A stretch of DNA of 64,000 nucleotides. Origin: Hirundichthys speculiger (taxonomy: Eukaryota > Chordata > Actinopteri > Beloniformes > Exocoetidae). The stretch covers positions 434,001 to 498,000 of the forward strand of contig JAGFBZ010000290.1 of NCBI GenBank assembly GCA_018398805.1. Reading direction: 5' to 3'. A program made the position numbers and the translations under genes. Position 1 is the stretch's first letter, and the number at the start of each line of letters is the position of its first letter. A model generated the notes under the pieces. The model saw nothing but the letters and a program-made list of their open reading frames with translations, did no database searches and was not told the DNA's origin. Of this stretch, positions 35,161 to 47,185 are shown one piece after another.

Positions 35161-35945
35161 CACACAACAAGTTACTGGGAGTAGCTGATGGACCAGCATC
35201 AATGACTGACCATGTGAGGAACTTGAAAATACGAGTGTGCACGTTCATCACAGAGCAGGATTTGTTGTTGAAGCTGTCCAACCTGGTAAAATGATGCAAA
35301 AAAAACAAATAGCTGAAGACAAAATAGCTCTGACAAAACTGTTGACTTTCTTATCAACGTGCTATTTGAACCCACATGAAACAACACCAGATTTAAAAAA
35401 AAAATAAATAAATAATGTTTTGGTTGTTAATTGAATAGTTATTTTATTGATATTTATTCTATTAATTTCCTAAAACTTAATTTACCATTATTCCTGTTGA
35501 GCAAATGGATTATGGAAATGTTGCCATATAGAATTCCAATGTTATCTAAAATTCACTGTTGCACTTTATCTTTTTACAAAATAAATAGCACAAATGCTGC
35601 ATAATATTTGGAGTTGATGGCCTTTTGTCATAAACCCTCAAATAAATGGTTGTCATCCAAATTTTCCCGCTGCCTGACTGAATTACACATTCTCTTTTAA
35701 CATGTCACCTTGTGAACTGTAGGTCATCTTGTAAGCTGCAGCAAAACTTTATCAAAAGTATCCTAAACGCTACATGTGTTACCTACCATGTTGAAGTAAC
35801 AACCCCCACTTCCACCACGAACGCACACACGCACGCACACACACAAAAGTTCAGGCTCAGAATAATTTTTTGCTTTAACCCCTGCATGTAACATTTTGAA
35901 AAGAAAAACTTGCTCTAATAGCCCTCGTTGAAAGTGAACAGACGG
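35161..35945. other. Non-coding stretch, no feature recognised
   Basis: AT-rich with short A runs and a CACGCACAC patch at 35823-35845. Confidence 0.45.
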
Positions 35946-35949
35946 TGAG

Positions 35950-36032
35950 AAGAAGAGGGAAGACATGCAGCAGAGTCACAGGCCAGGGGTCGAACCTGCG
36001 ATCACTGCAGGAGGACTAAAGCCACGGATATA
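35950..36032 (-). mobile_element. tRNA-derived SINE fragment
   Basis: On minus it has GGCTTTAGTCC (A-box-like) and CGCAGGTTCGACCCC, a perfect RNA polymerase III B box (GGTTCGANNCC), spaced as in tRNA-derived SINEs. It is not a real tRNA gene: the acceptor stem is absent. Confidence 0.55.
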
Positions 36033-39000
36033 TAAAAAAGATATCTAGGCTGCCTGAAAACTTGGATATAAAAGTTTCAGACAATCTTGAACATTTGAAA
36101 ATCACGAAAAGCATAATACTGGATCTTTAATGTAATTACTCTGGCTTTTGGACTTGCTTATCACGTTTTCAGATCAAAGAAGGACATATCTGCGTCTCTC
36201 ACCTTATTTGTTTCAGTCTGTCATTTTCTGCCTGTCTCATTCTTTTTTCCTTTATCACCGCAGAGACCAAAGAGAGCGTGTACATCTCAGCCATGTTCTT
36301 CATCTCTGCTGCTGTCTCATCTATCCTCTGTTCTACTATTCCCTCCACTCAGAGCTGAGGAACCACAAAGCTTGTTATTAACTTTCTCGTACCATTTATC
36401 TCCCTTTCAGCATCACCATTACCTCCCTCTGCATTCTGTCATCTATGACCTGTGCCTCCCCTTCTCACTCTTCTTCTCACACTGTATCAGTATCATCAGC
36501 ATTCTTTCCCTTTTTGCAGGTAGCAGCTAAGTTCAGCATCTCAAATCCACCCTTGTACTTGTTGCAGGTGCAGGGCTCTTATGTTTGATGGTAGGGTCAT
36601 TCATCTTGATGAGATCACAGCACTAGCAAAAACACATTTGACCACAGACCATGAAAGTATTGTCCATCAAATTAAGCTTTTGCCTTTTCAAATTACTGTA
36701 AATTCACTGTTATTGATAGTCTCTTGAAATATCTGTGAGGAAGTAATAGAAAGGTATCATGACCAATATAATTCAGTATTATTAAGCTTCTCATCCATCA
36801 GATTGTGATTTGAAATTCTATTGCATTTGTTTCCAACCTCAAATCAGAAAAAAAAAACATGATAAATGCAATTACAAATATAACTGTGCTTCTTATATTA
36901 GGTTTATCTCTGTTATAGACAGTATAAACCCAAGATATCTCAAAACACAGGTCAACAGCAAGCACCACTGGCAGAGAAGATTTATGTTATTTGGTGGATT
37001 GGATGATTGGAATCTAAAAAAAACAAATATTTACTTATTTGTATTTGCATATATACGTCAGAATGTAAATCTTAAAATGTCTGGTAGCCATTTCTGCACC
37101 ATGTTTAAACACATAGAAAACAGAAAGATCTTCTGCGTTGATGAAAGAGCCACTAAAAATACTGTTCTGACAAGTGGGGTTGGTCCGGTAAACCATGTCA
37201 TACCACTTTGTCCCACTAGATGCAGTAAAAAATTATAGTTTTCAGTTTGCTTACATTCAAACGAAGCAGAGAAAGTTAAGCTGGGTGAGGGGGTTTTCTC
37301 CTCACATGTCATGTTTAAAACAGCACCCTGTCAGACCTGGTGGGGAAATCCCCTTTCAAGCATTCAGGCTACTGCAGATAATGAAAGCAGAGGGGGAATA
37401 TGCTATAAACGTTTAACAAAACACAATGCACCGTACCACACGTCAGTTAGCTAATTATGTCTTCATTACATATGGCACAAAGCTAACCGTACAGGGTCAT
37501 GGTTATGGTTTTTTCTAGGTGTACAGGCAGCCAAGTCCTGTACCTGCTTCTTCCTCAGTCATGAATTGTAATGTGTGCAGAGCATGGTTTTTCATTTTCA
37601 TTTGGGCTCATTGCCAATAAGGTTATAGACAGTCCTTTGTGTCTCGAGTGTAAATTTTGTGGAAAAAAGATCTTAATTACTGATCCATCAGACCATGATG
37701 CATGCTTCTACAGTATAATGGTCAGGCCCAGATACTTGAGTACTGGCCGACATCAACACCACCATGAGGCTAAAGCCTGTTTTTTGTGGTTAGATCAATG
37801 ATCTATGAATTAATGACAGTTCTTGATTTAAGTTCTGGATGTAGGAGAGATCACAGCAGAGATCACAGCTACTCAGTTTAAGCTTGTTCCCTTGCCCTGT
37901 ACACACTGAAGGTTATCCAGATTCCTTGAGTTATTTATATGATCAGCGATATTATGATTATATGTGATTATATGTATAGTGATGTTATGCATTATAGAGG
38001 AAGAAGATTGACCATTTTCTCACGCATTTTTTTTCAATTGATCCTTTTTATCCCCTTTTTTATGAAGAGTTTCAAAGCTTTTATGAGCAACGAGCGTTGT
38101 CACTGCAGATAAAAACAACACTGCTGTTTCTCAAAAATTCTTTTAGCTTGGTGAACTTAAATTTTCTCTTTTGTGAAAATTATAAGCATGATGAACTTTG
38201 ACACAGAATGAAGTTAATGAATTCTCAGATGGTGTTAATTGCTTACAAACAGCTCATTGACTACCTCAGCTGCTGTGAAAACAAGCAGACACTCTGACAG
38301 ACTAATATGCAATTTTTACAGAAACTCCAGGTCAACCCCCCCCAAAAAAACGAAAAAAAAAAAAACTGTAACAACAAAAAAAACACTTTTTTCAATTTTT
38401 TGTTTTGTCATTCCAGAATAAAAACATATTTATCAGTCTGATTCAGGTCATTGCTGTTAATTGCTGTGGGCATGGTTTTGAAATTAAAATGTGCAGCCAA
38501 TAAATAATCCATCCTTGCATTTTCCATCCAGCGGAGGGTCTTAAGGGCCAGGAAAGAGCACAATAGAGAACTTTTTTTCCTCTTCTTTCAGCACAACATG
38601 CAGGCTTTCACAAGTAAAAACTACCTCAAAATACACAGATTACTTGGTAATTTCATTTTCAGACTCTTATGTTTACCTGTTCTACTGTTCAGTCAGTCAT
38701 TAGTTGATATCAAAGCCTCTTATGCAACTGTCTTGCACTGCAAGACATGTGTTGAACTGCCTCAATGTTACAAAACACAGTACAGCTGTTTGTTGTCCTT
38801 CCTCAGTCACATCAAGGTGTGTGTGTTTGTGAGCATCTATATGTATTAGTTGAATATGCACATTCCTGTGGCTGCTCTCTCCCATGCCCTTAGGAATTTC
38901 CGGGATTTCCTTCTTTCCTGATCACCTGTTATCATTGCCCATCACATGCTCCTAACTTGCAAAACACATAAAGGTACACACATGCCTTTAGGATGACTCA

Positions 39001-39108
39001 CATGGTGAAACACACACACAGAAATGCACCTTGTCAAGTGGCATAATATATTAAAAGAGGAACCCATCCCTTTCCTGATTAAAGGTTGTCTGTTTCTCTC
39101 TCTTGCTC

Positions 39109-39112
<4 letters not shown>
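36033..39112. other. Long plain non-coding stretch
   Basis: No transposon end seen. A frame at 37571-37801 contains CLECKFCGKK ... DHDACF, a CxxC pair followed by H and C, but it lacks any wider similarity I can name and is treated as chance. Confidence 0.4.

Positions 39113-39154
<42 letters not shown>
39113..39154. repeat. (GT)n microsatellite
   Basis: About 21 perfect GT units. Confidence 0.97.
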
Positions 39155-39155
<1 letters not shown>

Positions 39156-39715
39156 CCTTTATTATGCACATGCTACATTAAAGGGTGTGACTCTGTCCTT
39201 AATGACGTCTGACCTTTTTTTTTTTTTTTTACCCACTCCTACACCTACAGTAATGGGGCTTGAGAGTGAAAAGTTAATATAGAGTGTCTGACAAAGAAGA
39301 GAAAAGTGGGTTTAGACTATTATAATGAATGTAATTAAAAGAAACTGGTTAACTTTGATGAGATGAAAATAAAGAGTGACAAAAGTGATGGCAAGTATTT
39401 AAGACTAATTTAACTCACATCGACAAATATATATAAAAAGAAAAGTTTATGCTTCATGCCCCTGTCTTTCATAGCCTTTACAGCGCATGTAGCATCATTG
39501 TCCATTATCCAGTTTCTCGTCACTTAGACCAGTCGGTAGGTGCAAATGGTAGCTAGAAAAGTTTAAATTCAAAGTTGAGATTCACGAACTTGAGTTGAAA
39601 AATGAAAAATACAAATATTGCATTATAGAGATGGTTATTACGTAGAGGGAAGTGATAACTACAAAAATAAGGCTACTTATCAAAAAAAAAAAAAAAAAGA
39701 AGAACAAAACATATA
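39155..39715. other. Non-coding stretch
   Basis: Contains a T run (39217-39230) and an A run (39681-39698). No gene seen. Confidence 0.5.
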
Positions 39716-39723
39716 GATTGAAT

Positions 39724-40306
39724 CAGTGACGTGCGGTCAGGTGAGGCAGGGGAGGCCGTGCCTCACCTGCCATCATGGAAAGAAAGAAATGAAAAAATAT
39801 ATATATTTTTTTATATTTATCAATTGATGTGTACTTTAAAGTAATTTTCCATTTAACTTCACCATTTTTAGATTATTTTTTATTCAAAATCGCCGAATTT
39901 TCACATTTACCATTCAAATATTGAGAAGATGCGGGCGGTGAGGCAGCACCCCGCTGAGCCTCACCATGGATTGCGCAATGACTCGGCTAACTGTTCTGCC
40001 ATGCTATGTAGTGAGACCAGATCGCCGTCTCTTTGTATGTCACTATTAAAATGTTCAAACACGTTTGCTATATGAAATAAGTTTCCATAGTTTAGCTGAT
40101 TCATATAATGAACAGCAACTATATGTGTGTAATGTGTTTCTTGTGCCGGCGCGATCATAAAACGGCTGAGAAGAGGCACGGGGTGAGGCACGCACTTCTC
40201 CTGCCTCACGTTAGGGGGCACTAGTGAGCACAGGGATTCTTCTTGCGACACATTGGCTGCATGAAGTCAGTGCCTCACCAGCCATGAATCTCACCGCACG
40301 TCACTG
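39724..40306. mobile_element. hAT MITE with perfect 8-bp TSD
   Basis: Inverted ends CAGTGACGTGCGGT and ACCGCACGTCACTG, flanked by GATTGAAT at 39716-39723 and 40307-40314. The repeated GTGAGGCA/TGCCTCAC words form subterminal inverted repeats. Identical ends and a perfect duplication suggest a recent insertion. No transposase. Confidence 0.95.
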
Positions 40307-40314
40307 GATTGAAT

Positions 40315-42043
40315 GCATAGTGAACAAACACCAGGAACCTCAAATCAATCTCTGAAGGAATCCTTTTCAGATAGGGTGAAATGTCTGGATTGCATCCATC
40401 AGATCTGTTCCCCTGATTTTGTGTGGTTTCCATCCTTCCCAAAATAGCTTGTTTGCTGTCTCTAAAGTGTTTAAGGAATAACCATTATTTTTCCACCATT
40501 TTCTTACCGTGTGTGTGTGTGTGTGCGTCTGAGTGTGTGTGCTTGTGGATTTCCTGCTATTGTATTTTACTTCGCCTTCCACCCAACACTAATTTGTCAG
40601 TATGACTGTGTGCCAGGGAAACCAACCTATGTTAAGTGCGAACAGCTTTAAAGATGAGGTCACGGCTTTTTGTTATAAAGCAGGTTTTTCTATAAACGCC
40701 CAGGTGGCATTTTTTTTTTTTTTTTTTGTAACCTCAAGGAGGTGGTGCACTGCTCAGTTCAGAACTGACTTCAAATGTCGATCAAGAAATAAATAATGGA
40801 ATTCTTTTATTCAGCCTCGAGTTACACAGATTCCAGCTATTCTTATAAACATGCTGCCCTTTATAAGCATCACAATAAAAGTATTAACACTATAACTTGT
40901 ATTTTTTGTATTACGTTTTATGACTGAAGATGAAAAGAAATCAAAGTTGAAGTAATTTGTTGCTATCTCATGCATGATGAGAGACAGATATGAATAAAAT
41001 CCTCAATAAAAATGTTTTGAATGATGTACTCTTCTCTTCTATTTGGGGATTATAAAATCTCTGCTGGCCATTCAAAATATAAATGTTTATGCAGGCTCAG
41101 ACTGCACACACACATGGTATTCAAAGAAGAAGAGATGGTTCCTAATGGACAAAACATGTTACTTTTCAAATACATGTGCATTTGGCCCTCATTTCGTCGA
41201 CTAATGCATCTAACATGTCATAATGAATCTCCTGGAAGCATGATGGATCAAGCGAATGATACGAGGTTGAGGAATATGACGCTTGGGAATAAAATGCATG
41301 TGGCAGATAACAAAAAAAAGATCCAAGGTGACAGCAAAAAATGCTGTTCAAGGTAAAACACTTCAGAAACATTCCTCCTATCCAGCAAGGCTAAATGTGG
41401 GCTCATTAAAAATCTAAAGATTGTACAGGAGGAAAAGGGGAGTGGATGGGAGCACACGTAGAAGAGATTAAAGGCAAGATGGACTAGTAAAAGAGATTTA
41501 AGAAGAGGTAGCAATGATGAAAGGGAGAAAGTGGTGTTATATATGATGAAAAATTGACGCACAGAGAAAGCGCAATGTGGCTTTGCTATTTTGTACCATG
41601 AGGCAAAGATGAGCATTTCACTTCTATCACATAACAGCTTTTTATTATCTGCTCTCATACAGTATTCAATAGGCTGGACCTATTTGGCCAAAAGGAATAT
41701 AAAAAAACATCTCATAGTCATGTTTCACTTCCATTTTTTTTTCTTTAATTGAAAAGTGGGGTGGTAGAGTAAGGAAGTTGAAACGGACAGGTATAACAGG
41801 TAGTCTTGAGAGAAAACAACAAATCACAAGATTAATATTTTTGATATGAAGATGTAAAGTATCACACCATAAAATAGGAGATTGTTAGTAATGGAGTGAT
41901 CTTTGACTGATCATTGTTCACGCAAATATGGCAGAAATCATAACACATTTGTTGTCTTTAACCAATGTAGGTATAGTAACAAAAGCAAACTCTCATTAGA
42001 GCTGACTCCTAGAAATTGAAATTGAAAGTGAGCACCAGTTAAT
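40315..42043. other. Non-coding stretch, no feature recognised
   Basis: Includes a short TG run (40509-40545) and a T run (40711-40727). No homology recognised. Confidence 0.45.
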
Positions 42044-42044
42044 A

Positions 42045-42341
42045 CGGTTGTGTTCAAAATATTAGCAGTGTTTTTTTCTAAGTGAGTAAAGTTCAAAATC
42101 CTTATAATAGCTTTTATTTCCCAACACACAAATGCAATGGGAAGACTGCACATTATATTCAAATGAAAAATTAATAATAAAATTTGTAACTATTTATTGT
42201 ATACTTTACAGAAAGTTTAAAAATGAACATTACTGTTCAAAACATAGCACAAACATGTGTGCATTTTTCTTTCCAAACTCAAACATTTCCTTTTTAAACT
42301 GAGCATTGCTTGAAGATTTAGTTTTCCTGTGGGTCACGAGA
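42045..42341 (-). mobile_element. Tc1-like element terminal region
   Basis: After a TA comes CGGTTGTGTTCAAAATATTA, a terminus I recognise from fish Tc1-like elements (TTGTGTTCAAAATAATAGCAG). It lies just past the stop of the transposase at 42342, as expected for the 3' untranslated part of a minus-strand copy. The opposite terminus was not found. Confidence 0.75.
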
Positions 42342-42690
42342 CTAATATTTAGCTGTAGAACCGCTGATTCTGAGAGCTCCCTCACATTTGTGCTGTATGG
42401 AGTCGACCAGCTTCTGGCACCTGTGAAGAGGTATTCCAGCCCAGGACGACTGGACTACATTCCACAATTCCTCTGAATTTCTTGGTTTTGCCTCAGAAAC
42501 AGCTATTTTGATGTCACCCTACAAGTTTTATATTGGATCAAGGTCCGGGAGTTGTGCTTGCTACTCCATAACATTAATCTCGTTGGTCTGAAACCAAGAT
42601 GCAGCTCACTCACTGCTGTGTTTAGGGGTCATTGTCTTGTCGAAACTCCCATTTCAAGAGCATTCAAGACCTTATTGATGTTTTCTTTAT
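42342..42690 (-). pseudogene. Tc1-like transposase C-terminal fragment
   Basis: Minus frames read FRQDNDP (the DN of the second catalytic Asp region), then PDLDPI, stop, NL, stop, GDIKIAVSEAKPRNSEELWN. After that come VVQSSWAGIPLHRCQKLVDS and IQHKCEGALRISGSTAKY, with the natural stop at 42342-42344. This is the DDE/D C-terminus of a Tc1/mariner transposase: QDNDP...H, SPDLNPIENLW, CxxLVxSMxxRC. Two nonsense mutations hit the ENLW box, and a frameshift follows QDNDP. The N-terminal helix-turn-helix half is missing. Not functional. Confidence 0.9.
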
Positions 42691-43026
42691 TGTCAAGTGG
42701 TTTAAAGGTTTTAATATTCTGCTGCAGCAGTAACACAGTTTATGCTTTTATTTTGAAAGGCTTAGAATAACGGGGTGACGTAAATCGATTGTTGCAATCT
42801 GTATCGCAGCAGCGTGAAATCCATTGTGCAGAGACAAGGTGTGCTCCATGGTCAAAAAATGGGAAAAGACGCTCGTTAAGGTGCAATTCTAAGCTGCAAA
42901 CAGTTCCTTAGTACCTGGTTGATAGAGGAACAAGGTTGGTATTTGCGTTTCATATTGTAAATGTAAATTTAGTTATATTTCACAGAGCATACTGGTTGGC
43001 ATTAAGTGTAGAGGTTACTTGTTTTT

Positions 43027-43041
43027 GATGCCCCCTAGTGG
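43027..43041 (-). promoter_or_regulatory. CTCF-like core motif
   Basis: On minus CCACTAGGGGGCATC, a strong CTCF-like core. Not clearly inside a defined element. Confidence 0.42.
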
Positions 43042-44799
43042 ACACAGATTTACTTCGGTAAATTACTCATGCTTAATTAGTAATGTAAAGGCAAAGGTTT
43101 GTATGGTTTATTATTCTTTGTTAACATATGACCACTATTACAATATGGGGTATCTTAATTTATTTCATGGTAAATAAAACATATAAAAGGCAATGTTTGA
43201 AGGTGTTTCATAAATACACATGAAAAATACAAAGAAATAGCACTCAGGGTAAAGATTGTCAAGGATAAAAGTTTGTAATAATTTAATGTAAAGATTTCAT
43301 GTATGGTTAAATAAGGAAAAGGGTTAAAGGCAACATACTGTTTGAGTATTCCTTTTATTCTTTACATGTTGTAGTTCTTACGGTGTGTTCACATGCAAGG
43401 CTGTTCAATGAAAGGATTGTGAACCATCAGTTTGAGAGACCATCTTTTCAACCGGGATGCTATAATGACCGCGTCAAGTATTTTGATGTATTCAAACTGA
43501 TCCATGATCCCTGGTGTGTAATATATAGACCCAACACTATTTCTCTTGACGCCAGTCAGTGTGTTCTTTGGCAAATTGTAACCTCTTCAGCTGTTAAGGT
43601 TAGGAGTTCTGACCCAAATGGCAGGAAACTCCAACAAATGAAAGTCTTTTTTTGTCCAAAAAAATCCAGAACAAAAATTCCTTCCAAACAAATCAGTGAA
43701 GAGAGAGATGGCCGGACAGGAGGGCAGAAACATGGATAGAGAGACAGAAGGACAACAGACGAACCAGCAAGGATGTGGAGAAAGAACAAGACTTGTATGA
43801 CAGAACAAACGAGACACAGGTGCAAACAATCAGGGAGAAGTAAAGTGAAAAATAAGGAACGGACAGACCCTCAAAGTTAAGCAGGAAACAGAACACAAAG
43901 AACTCAAGGGAAACCGACCAACTAAGAGTATAAAGAAGAAAAACTAATGAAACATAACATGCCCAACCCAAACTACAGCTTCAGCAGAGGTGGTTTCTCC
44001 AACAGTAGGACTTTGTGGGGGCTTCTTGCCGATAGCCTGGCTTCGCATAGGTGTCTTCTAATTATACCAGTACTGAACTCCACACTTTTATTTTGTTCAA
44101 TATTCCCGTTTCTTGATTTCCTGTAAAATAAATAGTAAATACTTTAAAAAAATTATACATTTTTGATGTTTTGATTTGGAAGAGTGTGCAGCATGGAGAG
44201 AAATAAAAGTTATTACTTTGAACAAAACTGTACATTTTTATTAAGGGTATATTTTTTTAAATCACTGCTTCTATAGCTTTTCTCTTTTGGGGTGGCCACA
44301 CCAGATTATTTATTTCCATCTTACACTGTTTTCTGCATCTTCCTCTGTCACACAAACCAACTGCACATCCATTTTTACCACATCCATAAATCCCATCATT
44401 GGTCTCTGATATTGCAATATCATGATTGATTAATGGGTCACAAGGACTTATTTGGGTACACATGAAAAGACACAAACAATATCGACATTGATCTATTACT
44501 TCTTGAAGTGCCTTTCTTTTACCAGATAGTCTGGAAGATTCAAAAAGGCAAGTGCCTAAATTCTACTCTAGGCACCAGATACGCAACATATATATGACAC
44601 TGTACAAATGAACATACTGGTGTGTTCCATTATTCTCTGCAAAACCATTTCTGCTACTGCATGCACAGAGTAGTAGTTTGACTTTAACCCTGTATTGTAA
44701 TGAGCTCTAAAAGCGATATCCTGCATCCTCAACTCCTCTCCACTATACATCAAGCCTCTTTCAACCTCTACATACACTACATCTATAGATGAAAGCCTT
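43042..44799. other. Non-coding stretch, no feature recognised
   Basis: The open frame at 43383-43739 and its minus shadow have no recognisable domain. The last ~110 bp may include decayed RTE LINE sequence continuing from 44800. Confidence 0.4.
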
Positions 44800-45060
44800 C
44801 CACTTTTTTCCTCTGCATCCCTCCAGCATCCTTCCACCAATCTATCCCTCTGATTTTAGTGTTCAAACTATCTCAGTCTAGCCTCTCTTACCTTATCTTT
44901 AAGATGTCTAACCCCGGCTGTCCCTCTGATGTGGTTATTTTTAAACTTATCCATCTTCGTCACTCCCAAAGAATATCTTAATACCTTTAACTCTGCCACC
45001 TTCAACTCTGCTTAGTGTCTCTTGGTCAAGCCATATAGAAAGGCTGGTCTCACAACTATC
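44800..45060 (-). pseudogene. RTE-type LINE ORF C-terminal fragment
   Basis: Minus frame from 45060: VVRPAFLYGLTKRH, stop, AELKVAELKVLRYSLGVTKM, DKFKNNHIRGTAGVRHLKDK, VREARLR, stop, FEH. This is the post-RT region of RTE/BovB-type LINEs (R-W-x-L-G-V-T-R-x-D-K-x-R-N-x-x-I-R-G-T ... RLRWYGHV). The W in RLRWYGHV has become a stop. Two nonsense mutations in 60 codons show it is dead. Confidence 0.85.
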
Positions 45061-45578
45061 TTTGGAACTTTTCCCTTTACTCTAGCCATTTTCCCCACAT
45101 CTGATGGACACAAATGCAAATTTGTGCTAATAAGAGCATTTATAACATTACTCTGTGCATGGACAAATGGAGGTTTACTTCCCCTTCATGTTGAAAGCAA
45201 AATGGTATGGAAGATGCATTTGCCCAATATGTGACCTTACAGAAAATAAAAATTAGTATAATTTTGTTCTACTGAATGCTTTTTCTAAATTGATAAATCC
45301 ATGAAGAGCTGCTGCATAACTAAGTAAGACTGAGGTAGATATTGTAAATATTGATTATTCACAACTGCTGACATGGCTGTTTGAAATAGGGAAATTAGGG
45401 ATGGGCCAGTAATTTGGCACATCATTAAAATTAAAAAAAAAAAATCTATCCATTCATATATATTAGGAACATGAAACATGGGTTTTATCATGATACTCAT
45501 CATAATATTTTTAGTAAAAAAATTGAGAAAAAAAATAGATATTAGAATGCTGAAATTAGGTGGATTCCATGTTTGAAG
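45061..45578. other. Non-coding stretch
   Basis: May begin with further decayed RTE sequence (CCACATCTGATGGACACAAA at 45095). Otherwise nothing recognised. Confidence 0.4.
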
Positions 45579-45590
45579 TATAAACATCAT

Positions 45591-45641
45591 CCATCCATCC
45601 ATTATACATGGCCGCTTAATCCTCTGCAGGGTTACGGGGAC
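45591..45641 (-). mobile_element. 51-bp retroposed LINE/SINE tail with 12-bp TSD
   Basis: (CCAT)n followed by ATACATGGCCGCTTAATCCT and GCAGGGTTACGGGG, the minus copy of the tail that ends in (ATGG)n at 50145. TATAAACATCAT is duplicated perfectly at 45579-45590 and 45642-45653, proving a target-primed retroposition event severely truncated at its 5' end. Confidence 0.9.
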
Positions 45642-46316
45642 TATAAACATCATGAGTTTGTAAATACAAAAAAGGCAATATAACAAGAAGAGGGTGCTGC
45701 GTAATTTAGAGATTACACATCACTGTATTCTTTGCATATGGTTTTTATTCTCTTGAGGTCAGAGGATGTCTGGTCAGCAGTTGTGGTGGATGTGGGAATA
45801 GTCACGGCCAGACACACTAGTCTATACAGCTGTGGCATGATCTCATTCAGATGTTTGCTGTGTAGGAAACCAGGGAGATCTTTGGGACATTTCCCTTCAA
45901 AGTCCATCATGGCCTACATCACAGTCAGTTCTGATATTAAACAGGTCAGATCATCAAATAGAGCTCCATGGCTCTGGTGTCAAGCTGGAAAAGATTGGAT
46001 TTGGGAATTTATTTCTGATATGTCTGAAACTACTGGTGGTAAAGGAGAGACAGGAACATTAATTGTTCCTGATTTTTAAATCTGTTCTGTATCTGGCAGA
46101 TAAGGTTTTCCAGAACACTGTTGTGGAGTTTCTTGTACTGTTCGCGTATCCCTCTGCGCTCAGTAGAAAGATAGATGTCATCATACCTGTTTCTCTCTGC
46201 TCTATGGTGTCACAAAACTCTTTCAACTCTGACTTGTGCTTTTTAAAACATTGCAGAACTGCTCATCCAATGATTCGTTCTGCAAACATGGAGGAATGAC
46301 ATAAAAGTTTTGTTGC

Positions 46317-46317
<1 letters not shown>

Positions 46318-46354
<37 letters not shown>
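46318..46354. repeat. (TA)n microsatellite
   Basis: About 18 TA units, ending 3 bp before a hAT terminus. Confidence 0.96.
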
Positions 46355-46357
<3 letters not shown>

Positions 46358-47095
46358 TAGGGCTGGGCAAGTTAACGCTTTATTATCGCGTTAACTCATC
46401 AATTTATTAACGCCGACATTTATTTTATCCCGCGTATATGCTTGTTGCTTACATGCTTTTGTTTTGAAAAGTCTGTTACTGGCTGCAACAAACCGGAACT
46501 AGGAAAACACACGGAAAAGCTAAAACTGATAGAAAACGGTAAAAATTAGTATACTTTACAGTTCGGGTAGCAACTTGGGTAGCAATATCAACAATTCTGT
46601 CGGGAAAAAAAAAAATTCTGAGCTGCAACAAAACGTTTGCGTCATTCCACCATGTTACATCAGATCTGTTCCATGTGTTCACTGTCGTGTTATTCTCTTA
46701 CTGGTTACTTCAGTACTTCAGTTCATCTAGTGGCATCTAGTGTGTAATGATAACAGAAAGTCCAGTCGACGATTATAAAACAAATTCAGCTCTGTGGCAC
46801 GTTTTTTAATTTTGTATTTTTGATCCAAGTCTAAAATTGAAATAAAAAAAAAACTGGCATTTTTTTGTGTTAGATTAAAAAATGAAAAACATAATAAAAT
46901 GTCACTTTTTTAAATTTTTTTTGTTTTTGATTGATAATTGAAAATGGAAAGAATGAACGATACACGGATTGGTAAAGTTACTGAACTTTAACATGGACAT
47001 TTTCATTTTAAAGTTCTCCCAGACGGAGGATTTAACAGAAACAAGGTTATTTGTAACCACTGCCAAGTTGAACTTCCAGTTAAAACAGGGTTTCT
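46358..47095 (+). mobile_element. hAT element, left part
   Basis: Starts TAGGGCTGGGCAAGTTAACG with GCGTTAAC and TTAACGCC words just inside, as in a very common fish hAT family. The part 46500-46795 recurs at 63078-63360 and 63685-63710. A BED-finger relic follows at 46990-47092. No right end was located; another sequence starts at 47096. Confidence 0.7.
46990..47092 (+). pseudogene. BED-type zinc finger relic of a hAT transposase
   Basis: The frame reads HGHFHFKVLPDGGFNRNKVI then CNHCQVELPVK: the F..F....K..C..C core of a BED finger, the DNA-binding domain of hAT transposases and ZBED proteins. A stop precedes it (EL-stop-HGHF), and the His half is cut off by the sequence starting at 47096. 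Confidence 0.65.
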
Positions 47096-47185
47096 CAATG
47101 GGGGCGGTACCGCCCTCCAGGGGGCGTTCTGAACCTTTAGGGGGGCGCTGGAAATGTCAGGGCTGAGAGGGGGGCACTCAAGCAC
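47096..47185. mobile_element. GC-rich hAT-like terminus fragment
   Basis: CAGGGTTTCTCAATGGGGGC, then GGTACCGCCCTCCAGGGGGC: a terminus-like start followed by self-complementary GGCGGTACCGCC, similar to dispersed fish hAT-type repeats. No opposite end found. Confidence 0.45.

Noticed and set aside
35985..36015. tRNA gene on minus
   Set aside because: A perfect B box is present but the acceptor stem and anticodon arm are not; better explained as a SINE fragment.
36810..37238. 142-codon frame as a gene
   Set aside because: Contains low-complexity Lys-rich start, no recognisable domain, minus-strand frames of similar length overlap.
37571..37801. Frame with CLECKFCGKK and DHDACF, zinc-finger-like spacing
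   Set aside because: No wider similarity, no splice context that convinces, and the Cys/His pattern is short enough to be chance.
43383..43739. 118-codon plus frame as a gene
   Set aside because: No homology, no start context, and open frames overlap it on the other strand.
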